Positions 1 to 7,220 of a DNA stretch of 17,485 nt are shown in pieces. Under the pieces are notes generated by a model. That model was given only the letters and a program-made list of their open reading frames with translations, was not told where the DNA came from and made no database searches. The position numbers and the translations under genes are program-made. The stretch comes from SAR202 cluster bacterium Io17-Chloro-G7 (lineage in GTDB: Bacteria; Chloroflexota; Dehalococcoidia; UBA3495), in the NCBI GenBank assembly GCA_002817055.1, contig MUCU01000026.1, forward strand, positions 1 through 17,485, given 5' to 3'. Position 1 is the stretch's first letter, and each line of letters begins with the position of its first letter.

Positions 1-95
1 GACGAAGCCATTGACTCGGGTGCAGCTCTTCTGTAAACATTCTTACAGTTTAAAACTAATTTTAAAATCTGTCCAAAATGTCAACACGCCCTAGT
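1..95 (-). mobile_element. Left contig end: end of a probable insertion sequence, inverted copy of 17391-17485
   Basis: These 95 bases are the exact reverse complement of the last 95 bases of the window, and identity stops at base 96. Inside lie two small perfect inverted repeats, 31-36/43-48 and 49-55/60-66. The inner boundary is CTAG (91-94) next to CCCGC read outward; the other copy also meets CTAG. Some IS5-group elements duplicate a CTAG-type 4-bp target, so CTAG may be the target site and 1-90 the element's end. Read outward on the minus strand, an ATG at 38-40 opens a frame (MFTEELHPSQWLR) that runs off the contig and could be a transposase start; the other strand instead offers a short frame ending at a stop at 34-36. 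The family is not proven, because no transposase body is present. Confidence 0.7.
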
Positions 96-130
96 ACATG
101 ATCCAGTTATATTTGACTATCAATTTGATG

Positions 131-208
131 CCCCCATCCTAACCTTCCCCCGAAATGGGGGAAGGGACTAATTCTCTCCCCCTTCACGGGGGAGAGTTAG
201 AGTGGGGG
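131..208. repeat. REP/MITE-like double-hairpin element
   Basis: Two perfect 9-bp hairpins stand side by side: CCTTCCCCC/GGGGGAAGG (143-151/157-165) and CTCTCCCCC/GGGGGAGAG (174-182/188-196). An outer stem joins 131-143 to 196-208 with 11 of 13 positions paired, giving a cloverleaf-like fold. Such nested C-run/G-run hairpins are typical of dispersed non-coding repeats (REP or MITE type). It lies between the insertion-sequence end and the first gene. There is no T-tract, so a simple terminator is unlikely. Copy number elsewhere in the genome cannot be seen here. Confidence 0.6.
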
Positions 209-277
209 TAAACTCGTATTTCTTAGTTTCATATAGAACTAGTACTAGCCCTCAAGATACACCGGAAGATTTTTTAA

Positions 278-1177
278 ATGCCTAGTTCTCAAGGTCTAAT
301 AGAAACAATCGCGGTCCTCAGCCCCGGCGACATGGGTCATGCCGTCGGTCGTTTACTCCGGGAGCATGAGGTCAAAGTTCTCACATGCTTGGAAGGCCGG
401 AGCCCTCGCACCAGATCATTGTCGGAACAAGCGGGAATAATCGATGTTCCCACGATGGAAGAATTGGTCGTGCAATCCGACCAGATTTTTAGCATCACGG
501 TGAGCGAAGCAGCGCCGAGACTGTGCCAGCAAGTGGCCGATGCCGTAGCGGCAACAGGAACGAGTTTGTTGTTCGCAGAGTGCAACGCCATTGCTCCCCA
601 ACTTTCCCGGCGAATGGAAAGTGTCATCAACGCAACGGGCAGCCGGTACGTTGACGCTTCCATTATCGGGGGCCCACCCAGAAATGGCTCAAGCCCCCGC
701 TTTTACGTGTCGGGGCCTCATGCTACGGAGATGGAGGGGCTGATTGAACGGGGCCTGGATGTCCGTGTAATAGGCCAAGACACAGGACAGGCGTCGGGAA
801 TAAAGATGTGTTATGCCGCTATGACTAAAGGCTCGGCGGCGTTGTTTACCGAGTTACTCATGGCAGCGGAAATGTTGGGGCTGTCGCAAGAGTTGCTGGC
901 CGAATTTCAGAGCAGCCAACCGGCTGTTCATCAACGCATGGAAGGATGGCTGCCCGGATTGCCAGCCAAGGCCAACCGCTGGGTAAGCGAGATGCAGGAA
1001 ATCGAAGCGACATTCGATGGCTTGGGGCTCACTCCCCTGATTTTCCAGGGAGTGGCGGATATGTACCGTCTGGTTGGCGGCACTCCCATGGGAACAGAGA
1101 CGCCGGAAAACAGAGACGAATCGAGAACCCTTGGGGACACAATTCAACGTTTGGCTGGCCATATGAAGCAGGTCTAA
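278..1177 (+). CDS. NAD(P)-binding dehydrogenase, 6-phosphogluconate dehydrogenase-like with DUF1932-type C-terminus
   Basis: A 299-residue protein of the beta-hydroxyacid dehydrogenase superfamily, probably a cytosolic NAD(P)-dependent oxidoreductase. The N-terminal Rossmann segment has an altered dinucleotide motif (AVLSPGDMGHAVG, residues 12-24) in place of the usual GxGxMG. The segment GIKMCYAAMTKG (174-185) matches the family's catalytic-lysine helix, with K176 the likely general acid; the Asn usually four residues on is absent. The C-terminal half resembles the all-helical DUF1932 domain, and the length fits that family. A GGAAG ribosome site at 264-268 supports the ATG at 278. It is followed at once by a strong terminator and meets the cupin gene tail to tail, so it is probably transcribed alone. 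The substrate is unknown. Confidence 0.8.
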   Translation: MPSSQGLIETIAVLSPGDMGHAVGRLLREHEVKVLTCLEGRSPRTRSLSEQAGIIDVPTMEELVVQSDQIFSITVSEAAPRLCQQVADAVAATGTSLLFAECNAIAPQLSRRMESVINATGSRYVDASIIGGPPRNGSSPRFYVSGPHATEMEGLIERGLDVRVIGQDTGQASGIKMCYAAMTKGSAALFTELLMAAEMLGLSQELLAEFQSSQPAVHQRMEGWLPGLPAKANRWVSEMQEIEATFDGLGLTPLIFQGVADMYRLVGGTPMGTETPENRDESRTLGDTIQRLAGHMKQV

Positions 1178-1200
1178 TTACTTTAATTCCGGGAATCTTT

Positions 1201-1247
1201 TACAAAAAGCCCAGGCGCGTAAATGATACGCACTTGGGCTTTTTGTA
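1201..1247. terminator. Bidirectional intrinsic terminator
   Basis: Two 21-base arms, 1201-1221 and 1227-1247, enclose a 5-base loop. The arms pair along their whole length apart from two positions that become G-U wobbles. The outer part is A-rich on the left and T-rich on the right (GGGCTTTTTGTA), so each strand has a GC stem followed by a U-tract. It lies between the convergent dehydrogenase (+) and cupin (-) genes and should stop transcription from both. Confidence 0.9.
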
Positions 1248-1275
1248 AATTGTCTGGTTTTCGCCAACGGGGTTG

Positions 1276-1647
1276 TTAGGCTTCGGTCTGCTCCGTCTGG
1301 CTGCCAGCCACGGTGATTGTAATGTGGGCCATAGAGGTGCTATCGGGAGCGCCATGCCAGTGATTTTCCTGGGCGGGAATCAGCACCACGTCGCCTTCGG
1401 TAACGACGAGGGTCTCGGTATCATTGACAACTTTCCCAGTGCCCTCGGTTATCAGCAAAATCTGATCGCCCGAGTGCTTGTGGAATTTGTTCCGGGAACC
1501 AGCGTCAAACTTAACGATCCCGAAGTTAAAATTGCCGCTGTCGCCCGGGTCCAAAATCGGCTGCCGCCAAACTTGGGTGCCGGTCATGAGACCGCCTGTC
1601 ATTTCCGCTTTGGTTATCGGCACATCACTCATTGTTACTTTCTTCAT
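1276..1647 (-). CDS. Small single-domain cupin protein
   Basis: A 123-residue single-domain cupin, a metal-binding beta-barrel, probably cytosolic. Cupin motif 1 is seen at residues 50-71 with H56, H58 and Q62 in place of the usual Glu, then G69/G71. Motif 2 is GDVVLIPAQENHWHG (85-99), with H96 as the likely third histidine ligand. The length fits stand-alone cupins, which include small dioxygenases, isomerases and sugar- or metabolite-binding proteins, so a reaction cannot be assigned. A strong ribosome site (CTCCTCC on the plus strand, 1655-1661) decides the ATG at 1647. It is the last gene of a minus-strand group with the 126-residue protein and the amidohydrolase, separated from its neighbour by 113 bases that hold a palindrome and a -10-like box. 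Confidence 0.82.
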   Translation of the reverse strand: MKKVTMSDVPITKAEMTGGLMTGTQVWRQPILDPGDSGNFNFGIVKFDAGSRNKFHKHSGDQILLITEGTGKVVNDTETLVVTEGDVVLIPAQENHWHGAPDSTSMAHITITVAGSQTEQTEA

Positions 1648-1715
1648 TTTTGCTCTCCTCCAAATTGAAGTAATAGCCTACGTCCCGGGGTATAGCTCGA
1701 CGAAGGCAGGCGTGG

Positions 1716-1743
1716 ATTATAATACCTTGGTGGAGCCACCAAG
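1716..1743 (-). promoter_or_regulatory. Candidate promoter with palindrome upstream of the cupin gene
   Basis: On the minus strand a TATAAT box (1716-1721) lies about 70 bases upstream of the cupin start. Just upstream of it is a perfect 18-bp palindrome, CTTGGTGG-AG-CCACCAAG (1726-1743). No good -35 box is visible; the palindrome covers that position. It could be an operator over a weak promoter, or a small hairpin in a longer transcript from the upstream gene. It lacks the T-run expected of a terminator. Confidence 0.4.
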
Positions 1744-1760
1744 TCCATAAGTCACGGCTG

Positions 1761-2141
1761 TTAGCTTGGGCCTCCCTGTTTCATCTCCTCCAAAGACCCA
1801 GAGATGGCGCGAGCCAGATCGGTCGGCCTGTGAGCGTACTCCGGCGTTGGGTACCATTCATAATCGAAGCTGCGCAACACCGTCCCGTCTATGCTGCAAC
1901 GCAAGTTGGATACAATTACTTTGAACCCGAGTTTATTGGTCGCTTGTTCGGCCAGCATTTCCAACACTACTTCGGGGCAATCATGCACCACCAGGAATCC
2001 CCCTTCTTTTTCGCCGTCGGTCACTCTGGCCCGGAGCACTTGACCCAAATGGTCCATATTCACAATGGTGTAGCTGCGCTCGGTCCTCCCAAAGTCGGGC
2101 CAGCCTATGTTAATTACCCCGCCCACTTCCCAATGGTGCAT
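1761..2141 (-). CDS. Conserved-looking hypothetical protein, 126 residues
   Basis: I do not recognise this protein. It is probably soluble and cytosolic, with no signal peptide or membrane segment. Residues 1-60 contain alternating hydrophobic/charged stretches suggestive of beta strands (SYTIVNMDHLGQVLRARVTD, residues 23-42; GGFLVVHDCPEVVLEML follows). The C-terminal third carries an aromatic patch (FDYEWYPTPEY) and a charged helix. A very good ribosome site (GGAGGT, plus strand 2151-2156, 9-base spacing) supports the ATG at 2141 and that the gene is real. It lies between the amidohydrolase (148-base gap) and the cupin on the same strand, so a role linked to that hydrolase's substrate is possible but not shown. 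Confidence 0.7.
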   Translation of the reverse strand: MHHWEVGGVINIGWPDFGRTERSYTIVNMDHLGQVLRARVTDGEKEGGFLVVHDCPEVVLEMLAEQATNKLGFKVIVSNLRCSIDGTVLRSFDYEWYPTPEYAHRPTDLARAISGSLEEMKQGGPS

Positions 2142-2289
2142 GATGGGGTTACCTCCGTTCGGGTTTTCGGTAACCTGTGAAACCGGTTATCTCATTGGCC
2201 AATTAGCGCGAAGAAGGCGCAATGCGGAAACGAACAGACTCGGATTCAAATCGAAAGTTGTTCCCGCGAAGCCTTCGCCCCAATTCGGA

Positions 2290-3570
2290 TTATTCCGGGG
2301 ACACGCCTACTAAGCGCCCGCCTAGTATCACGGCCTCGACGCTCCGCAAACATTCCATATTTTCCAGAGGGTTGCCTTCCACCAAAATAAGGTCAGCCTC
2401 TTTGCCTTGCTCCACCGTGCCTAGAGAGTCCAACTTGCCCAAGGCTTGGGCTGCGTTTCGAGTCCCGGTCATGATGGCTTGCATGGGAGATAAACCAAAA
2501 TCAGCCATTGATATGATTTCCGCTTGGAAGTCGCCAAAGGGATATGAGCCCCAGCCGCAGTCGGAGCCACCGATCAAATTTGCGCCCATATCGACCATCT
2601 TCCCAAACGCCTCAATACGTTCGCGGTGACCGTTTGTAATACGCTGGAGCATCTCCGCATCAACCTTGCCTAGTGGGCCTTGTTTTTGCATCTCCAGCAA
2701 CTGAATCTGGCGGCTGATTCCTATGGCGTGGGTCGGGTTAAGCCAAGTTCCGGAAAGGGCCAAGCGTTCGGCGGTAGCCTGATCGTACTTGTAAGAACCG
2801 TCGGGTTCGGCGAAGAAACAATGGAAGATCATATCCACGCCAGCATCCAATGCATTGTTGATTGACACGGTCGAGCGGCAGTGGGCAGCCACTGGTCTAG
2901 CCCGGTTATGGGCCTCGCATACAATGGCCTTGAGTTCACCTACAGTGTATGAAGGACGGTAGGGATCGCTGGTTAGGGTGCTACCCCCGGACGCCGTAAT
3001 TTTTATTAAGTCGGCCCCCTGCTTGATCAAATAGCGCACTTGCCGGCTTACCCCGTCAATGCCGTCCGCTTCACCACCCATGTACCAAAGATGGCCGCCA
3101 GTGGTGGTGAGGGGTGGGCCGGATACCAAAAACCGCGGTCCATCTACCAACCCCATGCTTATTCCCTGTTTGACGGAAAATGCGGTGGTGTTCCAAGACC
3201 CGCAATCGCACAGCGTGGTCACACCCGAACGCAAAGCGATAGTAGTGTTTCGGGCAGCACGCAGCAGGCGAACGTCGTCGGTGTCCTCGGCTACCTCCTC
3301 TCCTGTGCGACCGTCTCCCGGCATGTTGGTGTGGCTGTGACAGTCTATCAATCCAGGCAATAAAGTGCATTGAGGCAAATCGAAGACCCTTTGATCGCCC
3401 GCCGAATTCACCATTGCCGCTATCTCTTGATTAGCTCCGACCTCTTCACTGGCGCCAATCCAGTGGATGAGGTTTTCCTTCAGTACGACGGTTGGGCCCT
3501 TTACGGGATGACCACCCAAGCCGTCGATAAGCAATCCGGGTTTTATGACGGTAACTGTTGATGATTCCAA
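2290..3570 (-). CDS. Metal-dependent amidohydrolase (imidazolonepropionase/prolidase-like subgroup)
   Basis: A 426-residue amidohydrolase-superfamily enzyme of full length. The pattern is complete: an N-terminal beta-sandwich part, the HxH metal motif H78-S-H80, a lysine in DLIKITASGG (K190) that in related enzymes is carboxylated and bridges two metals, H230 (AAH), H250 (FHC) and the catalytic Asp D337 (GGSDCGW). The closing segment GKEADLILVEGNPLEN is typical of the family. Members hydrolyse cyclic amides, dipeptides or carbamates, so the exact substrate is open. Translation appears to start at TTG (3568-3570): a GGAGA ribosome site (plus strand 3576-3580) lies 6 bases ahead. No signal peptide is seen, so it is cytosolic. 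It leads a minus-strand group with the 126-residue protein and the cupin. Confidence 0.85.
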   Translation of the reverse strand: MESSTVTVIKPGLLIDGLGGHPVKGPTVVLKENLIHWIGASEEVGANQEIAAMVNSAGDQRVFDLPQCTLLPGLIDCHSHTNMPGDGRTGEEVAEDTDDVRLLRAARNTTIALRSGVTTLCDCGSWNTTAFSVKQGISMGLVDGPRFLVSGPPLTTTGGHLWYMGGEADGIDGVSRQVRYLIKQGADLIKITASGGSTLTSDPYRPSYTVGELKAIVCEAHNRARPVAAHCRSTVSINNALDAGVDMIFHCFFAEPDGSYKYDQATAERLALSGTWLNPTHAIGISRQIQLLEMQKQGPLGKVDAEMLQRITNGHRERIEAFGKMVDMGANLIGGSDCGWGSYPFGDFQAEIISMADFGLSPMQAIMTGTRNAAQALGKLDSLGTVEQGKEADLILVEGNPLENMECLRSVEAVILGGRLVGVSPE

Positions 3571-3623
3571 CTTTGTCTCCTAGGGCAAATCCAAGGCAGG
3601 TCGAGTAATAACTGCCAGGCAAG

Positions 3624-3629
3624 ATTATA
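3624..3629 (-). promoter_or_regulatory. Candidate -10 box for the amidohydrolase gene
   Basis: A perfect TATAAT on the minus strand lies 54 bases upstream of the TTG start. No convincing -35 element is found at 16-18 bases, so this is weak evidence by itself. The rest of 3571-3727 shows no gene; it separates the permease's 3' end from the amidohydrolase. Confidence 0.3.
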
Positions 3630-3727
3630 GCCTACGCAGCTAGTAGCGGACCGATGCACTCTCTAGATGCCCCAATTGCCCACATGCAGGTCATCACCAA
3701 CGCGGGACCGGCCCGGCGTCAGAGGGG

Positions 3728-5359
3728 CTACCTACGCTCTCTGAGCATCAAGAAGGCCAACGGTATGGAGGAAACAAGAATCAGCAGCAACGCCGGCGCT
3801 GCCGCTCGGGCGAAGAATGCCTCGGAAGCGGCCGCCCAAATGGAGGTCGCCAACGTCGTGAAGCCGATGGGACTTAAAATGAGCGTGGCTGGCAACTCTT
3901 TCATTGTTAACAAGAAGACCAGAGCAGCGCCGGATAGGACCCCCGGCAGTACTAGAGGAAGGGTAACCGACGTAAACACTTGCAAGGGCGCCCTACCCAA
4001 CCCTCGGGCCGCTTCTTCCATTCTCGGGCTAACCTGTAGCAAAGAGGTCCTAGTCGCACCGACAGCGGGTGAAAGGTAAAGTAAGGCATAGGCGAAAATA
4101 AGCATTCCAGTCGTCTGGTAGATGGGCGGGGCATAGTTTACGCCAAAGAATACCAAACCCAAGGCGATGGAGATGCCGGGGAGGGCAAAACCGATATAGG
4201 TGACCCTTTCCAATGCGGTGCTGAAGAAACCGGGATAGCGGACCGACAATACAGCGACTGGCAATGCAGCCGCCACCGTGGCCAAAGCAGCCAGGCCCGA
4301 AACAACGAGTGAATTCCGGGCCGCTGCCCACTGGAACAGGAGCGGTTCTCCGGCGGAGACGCCCCGGTACACCCAGTAAGTAAGTATCGACATTGGCACC
4401 AATAACGAAACGGCGACAACAATGCCGCAAAACGCCAACGAAGGCCAACGCCAGCGTCCAAGCTTAACGACCGCAGTCGGCCTAGTGGCTCCGGCCCCGG
4501 TGGTATAGTACCGGGCGGAACCCCGGGAAAATGACTCACCAACCACCATGCTCAAAGCCAGTGCGACCAGCACCAGGGACATCGCTGCTCCCAGCGTTCG
4601 GTTCAAGCCCCCGTACTCAACGAAAATGGCCGAGGTGAAGGTCTCGTAGCGCAGTAGAGACACGGCCCCAAAATCACTGAGAGTGTAGAGAGCGACCAGT
4701 AGTCCCCCGGCGGCTAAGGCAGGTCGCAACTGACGAATTATGACGTTGAAAAAAGTGGACCAAGCGTTGCGGCCCAAGCCTCGGGAGCTTTCCTCCAAAG
4801 CCGGGTCCATGCGGAGCAAACCAGCCCGAACCGTCAGTAGCACATAAGGGTAGCTCAACAGTGTCAAGGCGAGCATTGCCCCAGGGAAGCCGCTAATGTC
4901 CGGCAGCCTTTCCACCCCAAACAGACTTTCCAGCAAGCCCTGAAGCATGCCCCGAGGCCCCAAAACCAAGACAACTATGAAACCGCCAACATAGCTGGGT
5001 ATCACCAGAGGCAAGGCTATAAGCACCGCCCAAGTCTTGCGGAAGGGTAGGTCGGTGCGCACGGTCAGCCACGCCAAAGGCACTGCCAAAATCGCGGAAC
5101 CGATAGTGACGGCTACGACTAATAGAAGGGTGCGCCCCAAGATCTCAAGTATGCGCCACCGGAACAGGGCGTCGGTCGTGCCTAACCCCTCGCTGGCTGC
5201 CCGCACCACAAGGTAGATTGGAGGTAGGAGCACGGCGGCGGCTACCACGAGCGCCGGAACCCAGACGATAGCCGAAGGCCGCGGGGGTCTGGAAAACAGC
5301 CAGCCCAAGGCAACAGACCTGGACGCGGATCTTAACGCCGTGGTTCCTCCTCTGAGCAT
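3728..5359 (-). CDS. fbpB: Iron(III)-type ABC transporter permease, fused two-domain (FbpB/AfuB-like)
   Basis: A 543-residue inner-membrane permease with two tandem binding-protein-dependent transport domains, as in the FbpB/AfuB/SfuB family, which moves ferric iron (or another cation or thiamine-like ligand in relatives). About twelve hydrophobic segments are visible, for example around residues 31-53, 77-99, 112-134, 159-179, 215-235 and 258-275, then a second set from about 307. Each half carries its EAA coupling loop for the ATPase: LEESSRGLGRNAW (188-200) and MEEAARGLGRAPL (448-460). The ATG at 5359 is the first start after an in-frame stop but has only a poor ribosome site; an AGGAGG occurs just inside the gene (5344-5352) with no suitable start behind it. 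It lies 200 bases downstream of the binding protein on the same strand. The ATPase is divergent, at 7221. Confidence 0.88.
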   Translation of the reverse strand: MLRGGTTALRSASRSVALGWLFSRPPRPSAIVWVPALVVAAAVLLPPIYLVVRAASEGLGTTDALFRWRILEILGRTLLLVVAVTIGSAILAVPLAWLTVRTDLPFRKTWAVLIALPLVIPSYVGGFIVVLVLGPRGMLQGLLESLFGVERLPDISGFPGAMLALTLLSYPYVLLTVRAGLLRMDPALEESSRGLGRNAWSTFFNVIIRQLRPALAAGGLLVALYTLSDFGAVSLLRYETFTSAIFVEYGGLNRTLGAAMSLVLVALALSMVVGESFSRGSARYYTTGAGATRPTAVVKLGRWRWPSLAFCGIVVAVSLLVPMSILTYWVYRGVSAGEPLLFQWAAARNSLVVSGLAALATVAAALPVAVLSVRYPGFFSTALERVTYIGFALPGISIALGLVFFGVNYAPPIYQTTGMLIFAYALLYLSPAVGATRTSLLQVSPRMEEAARGLGRAPLQVFTSVTLPLVLPGVLSGAALVFLLTMKELPATLILSPIGFTTLATSIWAAASEAFFARAAAPALLLILVSSIPLAFLMLRERR

Positions 5360-5408
5360 ACCAGCCTTGTTACTGCCGTGTTGGGAACGATTCGCTCACC
5401 ATTCCAAA

Positions 5409-5464
5409 CCCCACTACCGGGGAACTTCATAGGGAACCCACCTGTTAAGCCTCTACTGGTGGGG
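5409..5464 (-). other. Stem-loops in the gap between binding protein and permease genes
   Basis: The 200-base gap between the two minus-strand transport genes holds a perfect 6-bp stem CCCACC/GGTGGG (5437-5442/5458-5463). An alternative CCCCAC/GTGGGG pairing (5409-5414/5459-5464) uses the same right arm, so the two are mutually exclusive. Stem-loops after a binding-protein gene often lower expression of the membrane genes relative to the binding protein; whether that happens here is inference. No further gene is seen in 5360-5559. Confidence 0.35.
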
Positions 5465-5559
5465 CATGGTACTGTTTGAGCCCGGTATAGCAAGAACATG
5501 GCGGCTGCCTTCACTACATACAAGTAACTACATACCAATAACTGCACCCAAGTCATTGA

Positions 5560-6594
5560 CTATGGCAATATTCCTGTAGATCTCAGGAGCTTTTGGGTGC
5601 CAACCAGGTCCGCTAGCATGGCTGCCGGCACATCGGGGTGAACGAAGTCGGAAATGGGCACCTGCCCGCCTTGGGCTCGAATGTTGCCGCTGAGCGGGTA
5701 TTCGAATGTTTCACTTGCGAAGTAGCTTTGAGCCGGCGCAGACAGTAAAAACCGTAGAAACTTCTGAGCCAATTCTTGATTATCCGAACTGCTCAAAACA
5801 CCGGCTCCGGCAACCATAACGATGGAGCCCGGCCCTCCCGCTCTGGGATGATAGTTCCGCGCTTTGAATCCCTCGCCTTCTTCGGCAAGAAAACGGTGCA
5901 GATAATAGTGGTTCACAAACCCTACGTCTATCTCACCAGCAGCGGCGGCAGCGACAATGGGCGTGTTTTTGGGGTAAACCTTCGGGTCGTTATCCTTAAT
6001 GCCCTCCAACCATTCGCGGGTCCTGTCCTCGCCCCAGATACCTCGCATTGCGGATATCATGGTCTGGAAAGAGGCATTTGTGGGCGCCCAGCCTATGCGT
6101 CCTCGCCACTCTGAGTCTACAAAATCAAAAATGTCGTCGGGTAAGTCAGCCTCCGTTAGGTTCTCGGTGTTGTATACCACCGTCCTAGCTCGTCCCGAGA
6201 GGCCCACCCATCGACCTGATGGCGACTTGGCCCAATCCGGCGCTAACCCCAACAAGTCCGCAGGCAAGGTGGACAGCATGTTTTCGACCGCTCCCAAGCC
6301 ACCGGGGTCTTGGGAGAAAAACACATCTGCTGGCGTCCGCTGGCCTTCCTCCAGCAATGTAGCCGCCAATTGAGAAGTCTCGGCGTATTTCACCAGAACG
6401 TTGGCCCCGGAAGACTCGCCGAACTGCCGGATAATCGGCCCGACCAAGGTTTCGCTGCGCCCAGAGTAAATGGTGAGAGTATTGGACTCCGAGCCGCCGC
6501 CACAGGCTACAAACAGTGCCGACATAGCTAGTAACACAAGCACGCCCATGCCCAAGCCATTGATCCCCAGGCCCGTGATCCGTAAATTCAACAT
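5560..6594 (-). CDS. fbpA: Iron(III)-type ABC transporter substrate-binding lipoprotein (FbpA-like)
   Basis: A 344-residue extracytoplasmic solute-binding protein. The frame is open to 6669, but I chose the ATG at 6594: it has a GGAAGG site just upstream and gives a clean lipoprotein signal, with a hydrophobic stretch from about residue 15 to 30 and lipobox FVAC ending at C31, followed by GGGSES. The mature part begins TLTIYSGRSE, as in FbpA/FutA/AfuA proteins. It carries VVYNTE (around residue 138-143) and the tyrosine pair in FVNHYYLHRF (Y230, Y231), which in FbpA-type proteins binds ferric iron. The protein should be lipid-anchored at the outer face of the membrane and deliver substrate to the permease encoded next. 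Iron is the best guess; related proteins bind other ligands. Confidence 0.88.
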   Translation of the reverse strand: MLNLRITGLGINGLGMGVLVLLAMSALFVACGGGSESNTLTIYSGRSETLVGPIIRQFGESSGANVLVKYAETSQLAATLLEEGQRTPADVFFSQDPGGLGAVENMLSTLPADLLGLAPDWAKSPSGRWVGLSGRARTVVYNTENLTEADLPDDIFDFVDSEWRGRIGWAPTNASFQTMISAMRGIWGEDRTREWLEGIKDNDPKVYPKNTPIVAAAAAGEIDVGFVNHYYLHRFLAEEGEGFKARNYHPRAGGPGSIVMVAGAGVLSSSDNQELAQKFLRFLLSAPAQSYFASETFEYPLSGNIRAQGGQVPISDFVHPDVPAAMLADLVGTQKLLRSTGILP

Positions 6595-6721
6595 TTTCCT
6601 TCCACTACTAGGCAAATTCCAATGTCCGGCGGCAGGCGCCGGGTGTATGTTAAATCTAGGAACAAACAAGCTCGAGCAAACCGGCCGATACGGATTGATT
6701 CAGCCAATCTGACTCAAACAA

Positions 6722-6736
6722 ATTGTCCCAGACAAT
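6722..6736. promoter_or_regulatory. Candidate operator palindrome upstream of fbpA
   Basis: A perfect palindrome, ATTGTC-CCA-GACAAT, lies 128 bases upstream of the fbpA start. On the minus strand it directly follows an AT-rich TGAATAATAT that could serve as an extended -10, so a repressor bound here could cover the transcription start. The DtxR-family protein encoded at 8804 is the obvious candidate ligand, but the sequence does not match the classic DtxR box. Confidence 0.35.
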
Positions 6737-7051
6737 ATTATTCACCAAGAGGCGGGCTCCGCGATAATTAGAGCGAAAAGTGCGTTAACTTAGCCCGATA
6801 TATGTTCATACGCTTTTTTATTTGATGGTATACTTTATATGATAAACCAGTGTAGACGTTCTTGAGGACAGATGATACGTCGGCGCGCGAGCGGGTGTCA
6901 AGGCTAAATAGGCAAGGGACGGGCATGCCACTGGAAGTTAGCCGTATGATTGAAATCGGGCATTGTTGCCTGAGATTTGTCCTCAATGATTGCCTATCGT
7001 GTAGGCGCACCGCAGGCGAAGTATTACGGGCTTAATCCTAGGCTATGTGTG

Positions 7052-7080
7052 TTGACAGTAGCCATTCATGCGTCTACACT
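7052..7080 (+). promoter_or_regulatory. Sigma-70-type promoter for fbpC
   Basis: TTGACA (7052-7057) and TACACT (7075-7080) are separated by exactly 17 bases. The expected transcription start, near 7087, would give a leader of about 130 bases before the ATPase gene. The -35 box is a perfect consensus and the -10 box matches four of six positions. Confidence 0.65.
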
Positions 7081-7220
7081 AGCGCTGCACTCGTGTACAA
7101 ACATAAGTGAAAAGAGTGCAAGCAATATATCGATTATGTGGGCCCGTTTAGGGCCTCCCAGTCCCAGTCTGGCACGACTCGCCTAATCGGAAAATCTAAA
7201 CCGGGATAGCGGGAAAACGA

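Larger units (their letters stand above)
6595..7220. other. Divergent control region between fbpA and fbpC
   Basis: This 626-base stretch has no convincing gene; the frames in it lack ribosome sites and family features. It is AT-rich around 6800-6850. It contains a 15-bp palindrome (6722-6736), a good plus-strand promoter (7052-7080), a 9-bp inverted repeat TTGAGGACA/TGTCCTCAA (6862-6870/6978-6986), and a GGCTAA/TTAGCC pair (6902-6907/6938-6943). Its size and content suggest shared regulation of the two halves of the transporter. I found no clear match to the DtxR consensus operator. Confidence 0.6.

Noticed and set aside
3071..3370. Arg/His-rich 99-residue frame on the minus strand
   Set aside because: It is a shadow frame of the amidohydrolase, with no ribosome site and unnatural composition.
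4050..4542. Two minus-strand frames of over 130 residues overlapping the permease
   Set aside because: They lie wholly within the permease gene in other frames and have Cys/Arg/Pro-rich shadow composition; the permease frame has clear family motifs.
5332..5556. 74-residue frame upstream of the permease
   Set aside because: It overlaps the permease start in another frame, has no ribosome site, and covers the stem-loop region.
6768..7010. 80-residue frame in the fbpA-fbpC gap
   Set aside because: No ribosome site, no family features, and it overlaps the AT-rich control region.
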